Source: Alteromonas lipotrueiana
Lineage (GTDB): Bacteria > Pseudomonadota > Gammaproteobacteria > Enterobacterales > Alteromonadaceae
Assembly (NCBI RefSeq): GCF_019249245.1
Contig: NZ_JAESDK010000022.1
Coordinates: 1 to 64,000, forward strand
Reading direction: 5' to 3'
DNA: 64,000 nt
Shown: piece after piece, positions 47,840 through 56,339 of the stretch
How the letters are laid out: every line of letters starts with the position of its first letter
Position numbering within the stretch: the first letter of the stretch is position 1
Notes under the pieces: model-generated
Databases searched by the model: none
Told to the model about the DNA's origin: nothing
The model's input: the letters and a program-made list of their open reading frames with translations, nothing else
Program-made: the position numbers and the translations under genes

Positions 47840-50800
47840 ATGTTTCAGCGCATTATTCAGTTTGCTGTCGCCAATCGCCTGTTATTGGTATTGGCTTTAT
47901 TCAGCATCAGCATTGCGTCATTTTTTATTATTCCCAAACTTAATCTGGATGCCTTTCCCGATGTTACCAACGTTCAGGTAACGGTAAATACGGAAGCACC
48001 CGGATTAGCAGCGACCGAAGTCGAGCAGCTGATTACCTATCCGATAGAGTCGGTGATGTATGCCCTGCCCGACGTCAAAGAAGTTCGGTCAATCTCAAAA
48101 ACAGGTTTATCGGGCATTACCGTGGTATTTGACGAGAGTGTCGATATCTACTTTGCCCGGCAACTGGTATTCGAGCGGCTGCAAGCGGCAAAGGAATTGA
48201 TTCCAGAGGGAGTCGGCACGCCCGAAATGGGCCCTAACTCTTCCGGTCTCGGCCAGGTTTATCAGTATCTGCTACTTGCCGAGCCGGGCTCTGATGTCAG
48301 TAGCATGGAGCTACGCAGTCTTAACGACTATGTGGTTAAACTGCTACTGATGCCCGTTGAGGGAATTACCGAAGTCTTGTCCTTTGGCGGTGAAGTTAAG
48401 CAATATCAGGTTAACCTCAATCCCGCCAAGCTGCTGTCTTACGACCTTACCCAGCAAGACGTCATGGGCGCGGTCAACAAGAATAACGGTAACGTTGGTG
48501 GTTGGTATATGCCCCGCGGTCAGGAGCAGTTGGTTATTCGCGGCACCGGCTGGCTGGAAAGCGGTAAAAAAGGTCTACAGCAGATACAACAAATACCGCT
48601 CAAAACCGTTGACGGCGTTTCCGTAACACTGGGCCAGGTTGCCGACGTCGAAATCGGCAGTGAAATTCGCCAGGGAGCGGTCTCAATGTCGCGTAAAGTC
48701 GACGGCGAGGTCAACCAGCTGGGCGAAGTGGTGTCGGGTATTGTGCTCAAACGCATGGGCTCGAATACCAAAGCCACCATCGACGGTATTAAAAAGCGCA
48801 TTCCGCTTATTCAGCAAGCATTACCCGAGGGTGTCACCTTTGAGCCGTATTATGATCAGGCCGATTTAATACAAAAAGCCGTATCTACGGTCGCGTATTC
48901 ACTGCTCATTGCCTTTGTCTTTATTATCGCAGTATTAGCACTGTTTTTGCTCAACATACGCGCTACTTTTTTAGTGTTACTGTCCATTCCCGTTTCTATC
49001 GCCATTGCCCTGATGGTAATGTCCGCGATGGGCATGTCAGCTAACCTGATGTCGCTGGGCGGGATTGCTGTTGCCATTGGTATGCTGGTCGACGGCTCCG
49101 TGGTGATGGTTGAAAACATCTTTAAGCACTTAAGTCGTCCGGATAGTGAACACCAAGACGACGCCGAGCAACGCACAGAGCACCGCGACCCAGATCCTCA
49201 GGCAGCCAAACTCGATAGCCATGGTATCAAGCTGCGAGTTAAGGAAGCGGCGAACGAAGTGGCACGACCGGTATTCTTTGCCGCCATGATTATCTTGGTG
49301 GTCTTTATGCCACTGTTTAGTTTTCAGGGTGTTGAAGCTAAATTATTTGAGCCCATGGCTATCAGTATTATGTTGGCCATTATCTCCGCGGTTTTTGTGG
49401 CCATCATGGTTGTACCGGCATTAGCCAGTTACTTTTTCAGTCGGGGTATTAAGCCTCGTGAAAATAAACTGCTTAAACCACTAGATAATGGTTATAAAAG
49501 ACTATTATCGGTGGCGTTACGCAGTAAAAAGGCTGTTATTACCCTGGCCGGTGTGCTGTTTGTCGGCGCTTTGGTGTTAGTGCCTCGTCTCGGCACAGAA
49601 TTTGCGCCCGAATTGGAAGAAGGCACGATTAATATTCGCGTGACATTAGCCCCCTCCTCTAACCTTGAAACGGCCTTAGAGGTGGCTCCGAAGCTTGAAA
49701 AAATCCTGATGTCGTTCCCGGAAACCACCTACGCACTCAGCCGCATTGGACGAGCTGAAGTGGGTGGTGATCCAGAGCCTATCAGCAACATCGAGATATA
49801 TGTGGGCCTTAAGCCGCAATCCGAATGGACAACGGCATCCGATCGCTACGCCTTACAAGAAAAAATGGAGGCAAAACTAGATGCTCACCCAGGCTTGTTG
49901 TTTAATTTTTCACAACCTATTGCAACACGGGTTGATGAACTGCTCTCAGGTGTAAAATCGCAGCTAGCCATCAAACTATTTGGACCCGAGCTTGACGTGT
50001 TGGCCCGTAAAGGCCAGGAAATAGAAGGTGCCGTCAAGCAAGTTGACGGGGCGGTTGCTGTAGCGATGGAGCAAATAAAAGGTGAAGCACAACTCGTGGT
50101 TTCGCCGAAACGCCAGCAACTCTCACGCTACGGCTTAAATGTCACCGATGTACTGAGCGTTGTCGACAATGGCTTGGGTGGCGCTTCGGCAGGCCAGATC
50201 ATTCGCGGTAATGAGCGCTATGATATTTACGTGCGGCTGGCCAAGCAATTCCGCGATACGCCGGAGTCTATTCGTTCGTTACGCCTGTTAACTCCCTCAG
50301 GGGCCTGGGTAACCTTAGGCGAAGTCGCCCACGTCGCAATTGAATCAGGACCACCGCAAATCCGTCGTGATGACGTACAGCGTCGCGTTGTGATTCAATC
50401 GAACGTTCAGGGTCGTGACATGGGTAGCGTGGTTGCCGATATTAGGAAGGCGATTGACGAGAAGGTGGATTTACCAACCGGTTACTCAGTCGATATTGGT
50501 GGCCAGTTCGAAAGTCAACAACGAGCACAGGAGCGCTTGTCCATTGTCGTTCCCATATCGCTGGCACTCATCGCCCTGCTGCTTTATTTTGCTTTCGGCA
50601 CCATGGGTCAAGCCATGTTGATTTTGGTGAATGTACCATTGGCAGTCATCGGCGGTATTGTGGCACTCTATGTGTCAGGACAGTACTTATCGGTGCCCAG
50701 CGCCGTGGGTTTCATCACACTGTTTGGTGTAGCGGTACTAAACGGTGTGGTTCTGGTCGAGAGTATTAACCAGAGAATAACCGATGGGCATGCGGTTAAT

Positions 50801-51037
50801 GATGCCGTGTTTGATGGCGCGTGGTCGCGACTACGCCCGGTATTAATGACAGCAATAACCTCAGCGTTAGGACTCATTCCCATGCTGTTTGCAACCGGTG
50901 CAGGGGCTGAAATTCAACGCCCACTGGCTACCGTCATTGTTGGTGGTTTGGTATCAGCTACTCTGCTGACATTGGTTATCTTACCCGTGCTCTATCCTTG
51001 GTTTTCGAAACAAAAAATTAAGGATCTGAGCCGTTAG
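47840..51037 (+). CDS. czcA: Heavy-metal RND efflux pump (CzcA family)
   Basis: A 1065-residue proton-driven inner-membrane pump exporting metal cations through CzcB and CzcC. It has 12 membrane helices and two large periplasmic loops. The helix-4 signature is AIGMLVDGSVVMVENIF, with the proton-relay Asp and Glu. Its A-x-G-x-x-VDGS form differs from the D-F-G-x-x-xDGA form of classical CzcA, so substrate range (Zn/Co/Cd or other divalent) is not certain. A charged loop with many His/Asp/Glu (SEHQDDAEQRTEHRDPDPQA) follows. RBS AGGAGG precedes the start. Confidence 0.92.
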   Translation: MFQRIIQFAVANRLLLVLALFSISIASFFIIPKLNLDAFPDVTNVQVTVNTEAPGLAATEVEQLITYPIESVMYALPDVKEVRSISKTGLSGITVVFDESVDIYFARQLVFERLQAAKELIPEGVGTPEMGPNSSGLGQVYQYLLLAEPGSDVSSMELRSLNDYVVKLLLMPVEGITEVLSFGGEVKQYQVNLNPAKLLSYDLTQQDVMGAVNKNNGNVGGWYMPRGQEQLVIRGTGWLESGKKGLQQIQQIPLKTVDGVSVTLGQVADVEIGSEIRQGAVSMSRKVDGEVNQLGEVVSGIVLKRMGSNTKATIDGIKKRIPLIQQALPEGVTFEPYYDQADLIQKAVSTVAYSLLIAFVFIIAVLALFLLNIRATFLVLLSIPVSIAIALMVMSAMGMSANLMSLGGIAVAIGMLVDGSVVMVENIFKHLSRPDSEHQDDAEQRTEHRDPDPQAAKLDSHGIKLRVKEAANEVARPVFFAAMIILVVFMPLFSFQGVEAKLFEPMAISIMLAIISAVFVAIMVVPALASYFFSRGIKPRENKLLKPLDNGYKRLLSVALRSKKAVITLAGVLFVGALVLVPRLGTEFAPELEEGTINIRVTLAPSSNLETALEVAPKLEKILMSFPETTYALSRIGRAEVGGDPEPISNIEIYVGLKPQSEWTTASDRYALQEKMEAKLDAHPGLLFNFSQPIATRVDELLSGVKSQLAIKLFGPELDVLARKGQEIEGAVKQVDGAVAVAMEQIKGEAQLVVSPKRQQLSRYGLNVTDVLSVVDNGLGGASAGQIIRGNERYDIYVRLAKQFRDTPESIRSLRLLTPSGAWVTLGEVAHVAIESGPPQIRRDDVQRRVVIQSNVQGRDMGSVVADIRKAIDEKVDLPTGYSVDIGGQFESQQRAQERLSIVVPISLALIALLLYFAFGTMGQAMLILVNVPLAVIGGIVALYVSGQYLSVPSAVGFITLFGVAVLNGVVLVESINQRITDGHAVNDAVFDGAWSRLRPVLMTAITSALGLIPMLFATGAGAEIQRPLATVIVGGLVSATLLTLVILPVLYPWFSKQKIKDLSR

Positions 51038-51052
51038 GGTTCAATAGCATTT

Positions 51053-51081
51053 AAGGGGGCGGTTATTGTCGCCCCCTTTTA
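51053..51081 (+). terminator. Terminator after czcA
   Basis: GGGGGCG (51055-51061) pairs with CGCCCCC (51070-51076) and is followed by TTTT. It lies between czcA and the CDF gene, which suggests partial separation of their expression. Confidence 0.82.
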
Positions 51082-51099
51082 TTAAAAGAGGAACGTATT

Positions 51100-51987
51100 A
51101 TGGGACATCACCATAACCATGATCACTCAAAGGACATGCCGTCCAACCGATTAGGTTGGGCATTCCTGCTTAACTTTGTTTTTACCATTATTGAGTTCAT
51201 TGGTGGTTTTCTTACCAACAGTACCGCCATTTTAGCTGATGCCGTTCATGATCTTGGCGATAGCCTGTCGTTAGGTCTCGCGTGGATACTAAATAAACTT
51301 GGCAAAAAACAGGCTAACCAACACTTTACCTACGGTTATAAAAGACTGAATCTTGCCGGTGCATTTATTAATGCCGTTGTGTTAATCGCAGGCTCTGCCT
51401 GGGTACTTGTGGAAGCAATTCCCAGACTCTGGAACCCTCAGATGCCCGTCGCTGATGGCATGATTGCTTTAGCCGTCGTTGGCATTACAGTTAATGGATT
51501 TGCTGCTTACAAATTGTCAGAGGGCAAAACGTTAAACGAACGCGTTATTAACTGGCACTTGCTGGAGGATGTTTTCGGCTGGGTTGCTGTACTTATCGTT
51601 GGTATTGTTTTGCTGTTCGTAGACTGGCCGATTCTCGACCCTATATTGTCGATTGGCTTTACTCTATTTATTTTAGTGAATGTACTACGCAACCTGTGGG
51701 CAACGCTGAAACTCTTCATACAAGCAACTCCTGACAAAAAAACCTACAGACAAGTCGCTGACGCTTTACTGGAGCTACCTCATGTTGCTGACCTACACCA
51801 TCTTCATTTTTGGTCACTAGACGGCGAGGAGCATGTATTAACCGTTCATTTGGTGTTAACTGAAAACCTTGATATTGAGACCCGTAGCGATTTAAAACAG
51901 CGCATCGATAACGTCCTTGCGCCCTATGCTCTAAGCCATACAACGGTAGAACTCGAAAATCCTGATGAAGCGTGCCGGGACAACTGA
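51100..51987 (+). CDS. czcD: Cation diffusion facilitator (CzcD/ZitB-like)
   Basis: A 295-residue inner-membrane metal/proton antiporter. The His-rich N-terminus (MGHHHNHDHSKD), six helices, the first metal motif in AILADAVHDLGDSLSLGL (HxxxD), and a second around WHLLEDVFGW are seen. The cytoplasmic C-terminal domain (VADLHHLHFWSLDGEEHVLTVHLVL) is complete. RBS AGAGGAA precedes ATG 51100. It would move Zn, Co or Cd to the periplasm, where CzcCBA can take over. Confidence 0.93.
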   Translation: MGHHHNHDHSKDMPSNRLGWAFLLNFVFTIIEFIGGFLTNSTAILADAVHDLGDSLSLGLAWILNKLGKKQANQHFTYGYKRLNLAGAFINAVVLIAGSAWVLVEAIPRLWNPQMPVADGMIALAVVGITVNGFAAYKLSEGKTLNERVINWHLLEDVFGWVAVLIVGIVLLFVDWPILDPILSIGFTLFILVNVLRNLWATLKLFIQATPDKKTYRQVADALLELPHVADLHHLHFWSLDGEEHVLTVHLVLTENLDIETRSDLKQRIDNVLAPYALSHTTVELENPDEACRDN

Positions 51988-52015
51988 TAATGAGTGCATT
52001 ATTTTTGTTCAAGAC
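51987..52015 (+). repeat. 29-bp duplicate of the ynfA gene start (remnant)
   Basis: This segment, including ATGAGTGCATTATTTTTGTT, is identical to 52934-52962, the start of the ynfA-family gene. Here the frame stops soon afterwards, so it is a truncated second copy. It directly abuts the stop of the CzcD-like gene. Confidence 0.9.
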
Positions 52016-52285
52016 GAGCCAGTAATACAACAGATGTGCGCATGAAATTGATGCTCGATATCATATTCTCCAAACACAACATCGACACTTTGGTGACCCG
52101 AGTCTTAAATATGCAAAGAAGCAGATGCAGAGGTAAAAAAGCTGTGTTAATAAGACCAATATGAGCAACCAAGATATTTTCGTAACGGCCACTTTATCTA
52201 ATAATCCACCATAAAACCAGCGCTGAAACTCGTGTTAACGTGTGATAAACTGTAGGTATATCGAAATCGTTTTAAGGTTGTTCCA
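52016..52285. other. Intergenic region before the second island CDF gene
   Basis: No gene is recognised. The segment follows a truncated ynfA start and precedes a CDF gene, so it probably carries that gene's promoter and rearrangement remnants. Confidence 0.4.
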
Positions 52286-52921
52286 ATGTCATCATGTTGC
52301 GGAAGTTCAGCGCAAGCCGAAATGGATAACTCTCAACGCAGGTTGTTATGGACGGTTCTACTCCTTAATGGCGTCATGTTCTTTGTTGAGTTCATTGCGG
52401 GTTGGATGGCTGAATCCAGTGGTCTTATTGCTGATTCGCTGGATATGCTTGCCGATACTTTGGTTTATGCTGTGAGCTTATACGCTGTTGGCAAAGCCAT
52501 TAAATATAAAGTCAATGCCGCTATTTTAAACGGCATACTGCAAACATTATTAGCTCTGGCGGTGTTATTGGATGTCATCCTTAAACTGGCATTTGGTAGT
52601 CAGCCCGAAACCTTTGTCATGCTCTCAATAGCGGGGCTTGCATTACTGGTAAACATCGTTTGCTTTGCCCTTCTATATAGCTCCCGAAACGGCGATATTA
52701 ACATTCGCGCCAGCTGGATTTGTTCACGCAATGACATGATCATGAATGTCGGTGTTATTGTCTCTGCGATGCTCGTCGCCCAGCTCCATGCGGCATGGCC
52801 TGACTTACTCATCGCAACTGTCATAGCCATCATTGTACTGCACTCTGCTATTCGCATCATCAAAGACGCGATAGCCGTAAGGGCAGGTGAAAGAGACGAT
52901 ATTTCTGGGTGTTGCGGGTAA
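52286..52921 (+). CDS. Compact CDF-like cation transporter with Cys-rich ends
   Basis: A 211-residue protein with six helices, related in sequence to the transporter domain of the element-borne HMA-CDF protein (SSGLIADSLDMLADTLVYAVSLYAVG; SWICSRNDMIMNVGVI). It lacks the HMA domain and the long C-terminal CDF domain. Both ends carry cysteines: MSSCCGSS at the start and DISGCCG at the end, a possible metal-binding pair. Probable heavy-metal exporter; the metal is unknown. The ynfA-family gene follows after 15 bp. Confidence 0.82.
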   Translation: MSSCCGSSAQAEMDNSQRRLLWTVLLLNGVMFFVEFIAGWMAESSGLIADSLDMLADTLVYAVSLYAVGKAIKYKVNAAILNGILQTLLALAVLLDVILKLAFGSQPETFVMLSIAGLALLVNIVCFALLYSSRNGDINIRASWICSRNDMIMNVGVIVSAMLVAQLHAAWPDLLIATVIAIIVLHSAIRIIKDAIAVRAGERDDISGCCG

Positions 52922-52933
52922 TCTCTAGGATTC

Positions 52934-52962
52934 ATAATGAGTGCATTATTTTTGTTCAAGAC
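52934..52962 (+). repeat. 29-bp repeat, intact copy at the ynfA start
   Basis: Identical to 51987-52015. It contains the ATG at 52937 and the first codons (MSALFLFKT) of the ynfA-family gene. Recombination between such copies could delete or duplicate the intervening CDF gene. Confidence 0.9.
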
Positions 52963-53272
52963 ACTCGGGTTGTTTATTACCACCGCAATTGCTGAAATTG
53001 TCGGTTGCTATTTACCCTACCTATGGCTCAAAGAGGCTCATTCCGTTTGGTTACTCATTCCCGCGGCAATCAGCTTAGCCCTATTTGCATACTTATTAAC
53101 ACTTCATCCAGCGGAAAGCGGGCGCGTTTACGCAGCCTACGGCGGTATTTACGTGTTAAGCGCCATAGTGTGGCTGCGAATTGTCGATAAATCGCCGCTA
53201 TCCAGTTTCGACCTGATTGGGACGGCGTTTGTACTCACTGGCATGGGAATTATTGTGTATGGTTGGCGTTAG
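52937..53272 (+). CDS. YnfA family (UPF0060) small membrane protein
   Basis: A 111-residue protein with four helices. The motifs [34 protein letters not shown] and [18 protein letters not shown] are those of the YnfA/UPF0060 family, related to small multidrug resistance transporters. Members often accompany metal-resistance genes. The substrate is not known. Confidence 0.88.
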   Translation: MSALFLFKTLGLFITTAIAEIVGCYLPYLWLKEAHSVWLLIPAAISLALFAYLLTLHPAESGRVYAAYGGIYVLSAIVWLRIVDKSPLSSFDLIGTAFVLTGMGIIVYGWR

Positions 53273-53392
53273 CTATAAAACAACGCGGTTAAAGAGCTCC
53301 ACTCAAAAGTTTTACACAGACTAACGAACCTTATGTTTGTCCGTTTTGGATGACCAGCTATCTTTACAGTTACCGTTGAAAAAAAATATAAA

Positions 53393-53668
53393 ATGATACG
53401 GGTTCATTGCACGCAATACATCGTAGAACATCAAGAATTTTCAGACTTTCGTGGTTGCTTTAATGTCCAAACTATACGCGAGCAAGAACCATCAGTAAGG
53501 CTCGGGTACTTAAATTGGACCATTGAGGACGATGTTATTCACATTGATGATTTATTTCTTAATGAAGCGCACCGCTAATACGGAATTGGTAGTGGCCTGG
53601 TAGAGACACTGCTCAATACTAGACTCCGAAAATTTTACGAGAAGTTCGGTCTCTACTTCGATGAATAA
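53393..53668 (+). pseudogene. Degraded GNAT-family acetyltransferase gene
   Basis: The frame reads IDDLFLNEAHR, then TAA at 53576-53578, then continues in the same frame as YGIGSGLVETLLN, the acetyl-CoA pyrophosphate-binding motif. It ends KFYEKFGLYFDE before TAA 53666-53668. Between the motif and the FYEKFG end about 25 residues normally present are missing. So it has at least one nonsense mutation and an internal deletion. Confidence 0.7.
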
Positions 53669-53920
53669 CCAGACGACCGTGGGCAACAGCCATTTAGATT
53701 GCATTTAGTTGACGCCGTAGAGCACTAGAGCAGAAAGCTTCGGCCGCTATCAGCGCAAGATACCTTAGATGTCATGGATCCATTCTATCCAATCTGGTTA
53801 CTTTCCAACAGGACACACGATTAAGTTAAAAATCCACAATTATCAATTGAGTAGACTAGGTTTGGCGATTTCTGTATAAATCCCGGCTTACCCTCTATTT
53901 CATTATCTTTACGGACTGGT
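53669..53920. other. Noncoding remnant region of the island
   Basis: No gene or recognisable remnant is seen between the two degraded genes. Confidence 0.4.
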
Positions 53921-54254
53921 GCTATAAAGTCTTATTTTGTTTTTGGTTGCTCAATAATTGAGGGGATTTTGGCAAGTCGGGGAGAACTTTTAGCCGTATC
54001 AAAGGCAGCTATCTAAGAAGTCATTTGGTAAATTGTTGACAGCTTGGTCAACCGATGGTGTTCCGCGTGAAGAGATTGCAGCTATATGGGATGACTTGAA
54101 TTTGCTGCTTGAGTACAGAAATTTTATACACGTAGGGAAGGCCGTACGAAACGAAAATGCATACTGGCAAAACATTCTTAATAGGGAGCCAGAACTGATT
54201 TCCGCAGTCGATCGATGCCTAGAGTATTTGTCTGATTGCTGCAATGGATTATAG
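53921..54254 (+). pseudogene. Frameshifted hypothetical protein remnant
   Basis: One frame reads AIKSYFVFGCSIIEGILASR and GELLAVSK and stops at 54016. An overlapping frame, open from 53994, continues as KKSFGKLLTAWSTDGVPREE, then WDDLNLLLEYRNFIHV, ending at TAG 54252-54254. Joined across a frameshift near 54002-54014 they look like one helical protein. No ATG start is evident. The family is not recognised. Confidence 0.4.
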
Positions 54255-54515
54255 CCAACTTTTCCGCAAACCCCTTTCCAACTTGATGGCAGTAGTTTAC
54301 TGTTGAAGCTTAGACAAAGGCCGGGGTACTTTAGGTCATTCGCATTCTCTTAGAGATTAAGTTTGATGATGGCAGGTCTGCTAACAGGCGCTGTTATAAC
54401 GCCCTTACAAGACAAGAAAAACCGTGAATAATATCTCCTGCACCAAAATACTCAACCGTTAAACAGTTGAAGGTGGGAAACATCCTCAACCGTTCAACGG
54501 AGGATCTGAGCAATG
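54255..54515. other. Right terminal part of the island with small palindromes
   Basis: No gene is seen. Two related segments contain CTCAACCGTT (54451-54460 and 54485-54494); each forms an imperfect or perfect palindrome (for example CCGTTCAACGG), just inside the candidate right end. They could be recombinase-binding or hairpin sites at the element terminus. Confidence 0.4.
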
Positions 54516-54534
54516 AAATGTAACATTTTGACGC
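54516..54534 (+). other. Candidate right attachment site (attR)
   Basis: AAATGTAACATTTTGACGC matches the sequence at the intA start: TGTAACATT is identical and 14 of 16 bases agree over the longer core. It is in direct orientation with the left copy, giving an element of about 21.3 kb between nrdA and nrdB. Confidence 0.45.
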
Positions 54535-54605
54535 TTTTGCACTTGTATCAAAAGGGTTCTTTTTTGCTCAAATAGAGCCTGATTTTGTGATACATTAGAG
54601 GGCAG

Positions 54606-54735
54606 TTACAAATTATGTTGCTATGTAAGTAAAGAGTGAGTGTAGTGAGCTATAGTCGGCGGGATTCAGAACCGACCCACCCACCCAGCTGTTACATAAA
54701 AACTAACTACATAGCACAATTTAACACGCACCGTG
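54606..54735. repeat. MITE-like or structured element upstream of nrdB
   Basis: Imperfect terminal inverted repeats are seen: AATTATGTTGCTATGTAAGT near 54614-54634 and CTACATAGCACAATTT near 54707-54722, sharing TGCTATGTA and AAATT. The interior contains TCGGCGGGATTCAGAACCGA and a GGGTGGGTGGGT run on the minus strand. It lies between the candidate element end and nrdB and must share space with the nrdB promoter. Confidence 0.4.
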
Positions 54736-54781
54736 CACTAACCATGGTTTAATACATAAAAATTGAGTTTATTCGGTACTT

Positions 54782-55912
54782 ATGAAATACACCACATTTA
54801 ATCAAAACAGCATTAATACACTGGACGAACCTATGTTTTTTGGGAATCCGGTAAATGTTGCACGCTACGATCAACAAAAGCATTCTATTTTCGAAAAACT
54901 GATAGAAAAGCAAATCAGCTTTTTCTGGCGCCCTGAAGAAGTAGATGTCACACGTGATCGGGTTGATTTTCAAAAGTTAACCGACCCTGAAAAACATATT
55001 TTGATTTCGAATCTGAAATATCAGACTTTGCTGGACTCGGTTCAGGGCAGAAGTCCGAACATTGCATTTTTGCCTATTGTGTCGCTGCCAGAACTTGAAA
55101 CCTGGGTTGAAACCTGGTCATTTTTTGAAACCATTCATTCACGTTCTTACACGCATATTTTGCGAAATCTGTTTTCTGACCCCAGTGAAATTTTTGAAGA
55201 TATTGTTGAAAACGAAGAAATTAAGCGTCGGGCTGCAGATATCTCCCGTTACTATGACGATTTAATTTTTGCGACTCAGTTGTGGCAAACGCAGGGTGAA
55301 GGCACACATACTGTACACGGTGAAACTCACGTCATTAATAAGCGCGAGCTTAAAAAGAAACTGTATTTGTGCATGAATTCGGTTAATGCTTTAGAAGCTA
55401 TTCGCTTTTATGTGTCTTTTGCCTGTACCTTTGCTTTTGCCGAACGCAAATTAATGGAAGGGAACTCAAAGATAATTCGTCTTATTGCCCGTGACGAAAA
55501 TCTGCATTTAACATCCACCCAACATATTTTAAATTTGTGGGCAAAAGGGAAAGATGATCCAGAAATGGCAGAGATTGCCGAAGAATGTAAAGATCAGGCC
55601 CGCGACATTTTTATGAATGCAGTAGAGCAGGAAAAAGAATGGGCTGATTATTTGTTTCAAAACGGCTCTATGATAGGCCTGAACAAACAGATTTTATGTG
55701 AATACGTTGAATATATTGCTAATCAGCGTATGTCAGCTATAGGCTTAGATACCCCGTTTGAAGTAAAAAGCAATCCACTGCCATGGATGAACAATTATCT
55801 TAATTCAGACAATGTGCAGGTAGCGCCGCAAGAGTCTGAAATTAGCTCGTACCTGGTAGGACAAATCGATTCTTCGGTAAGCGAAGATGACTTTGCCGAC
55901 TTTGAGCTATAG
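54782..55912 (+). CDS. nrdB: Class Ia ribonucleoside-diphosphate reductase, beta subunit
   Basis: A 376-residue ferritin-like subunit that houses the diiron-tyrosyl radical. Iron-ligand regions include [29 protein letters not shown] and [14 protein letters not shown]. The C-terminal tail ends DDFADFEL, the segment that docks in NrdA. It is followed by yfaE after 15 bp. The usual upstream partner nrdA is 21.7 kb away because of the insertion, so it needs a promoter of its own, probably within 54535-54781. Confidence 0.98.
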   Translation: MKYTTFNQNSINTLDEPMFFGNPVNVARYDQQKHSIFEKLIEKQISFFWRPEEVDVTRDRVDFQKLTDPEKHILISNLKYQTLLDSVQGRSPNIAFLPIVSLPELETWVETWSFFETIHSRSYTHILRNLFSDPSEIFEDIVENEEIKRRAADISRYYDDLIFATQLWQTQGEGTHTVHGETHVINKRELKKKLYLCMNSVNALEAIRFYVSFACTFAFAERKLMEGNSKIIRLIARDENLHLTSTQHILNLWAKGKDDPEMAEIAEECKDQARDIFMNAVEQEKEWADYLFQNGSMIGLNKQILCEYVEYIANQRMSAIGLDTPFEVKSNPLPWMNNYLNSDNVQVAPQESEISSYLVGQIDSSVSEDDFADFEL

Positions 55913-55927
55913 TACTCTGTTGGTTTA

Positions 55928-56200
55928 ATGAAACAGCCTGACGACGCATTTTGTATCGATATTGTGGATACAAAATGCGTACCTGCTGGTAATGACAAAA
56001 CTTTGCTGGAATCCTTAGAACAACAAGGAGTTGCCGTACATTACCATTGTCGGGAAGGATTTTGCGGAGCATGTCGTACCAAACTACTCACCGGTGAAGT
56101 ACGCTACACAACTGACCCGCTAGCATTTATCGATGATGATGAAATACTGCCCTGCTGTTGTATTCCTACCTCTGACCTTAAGGTTATCGTACCCTTGTAA
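55928..56200 (+). CDS. yfaE: 2Fe-2S ferredoxin YfaE (NrdB cofactor maintenance)
   Basis: A 90-residue ferredoxin that supplies electrons to rebuild the NrdB diferric-tyrosyl cofactor. Cluster ligands are in CREGFCGACRTKLLTGEV (Cys-x4-Cys-x2-Cys) and the later PCCCIPTS. It is directly downstream of nrdB, as usual. Confidence 0.93.
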   Translation: MKQPDDAFCIDIVDTKCVPAGNDKTLLESLEQQGVAVHYHCREGFCGACRTKLLTGEVRYTTDPLAFIDDDEILPCCCIPTSDLKVIVPL

Positions 56201-56339
56201 TCACTGTGCACCCTACCCTTATAGTTATGTGTAAGCGCATAATTTTGGGAGCCTGGTCGCCTTTGTTTTAAAATTTTTTGATAAACGTTACTGCGCTGAC
56301 ACTTTTTTAGTCACCTGATAAAAGCCATTTTCTGCAGAC

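Noticed and set aside
53266..53330. CGTTAG...CTAACG inverted pair after the ynfA-family gene as an integron attC site
   Set aside because: The arms do not fit the R'/R'' consensus (GTTRRRY / RYYYAAC), and no integrase of the integron type or other attC is seen.
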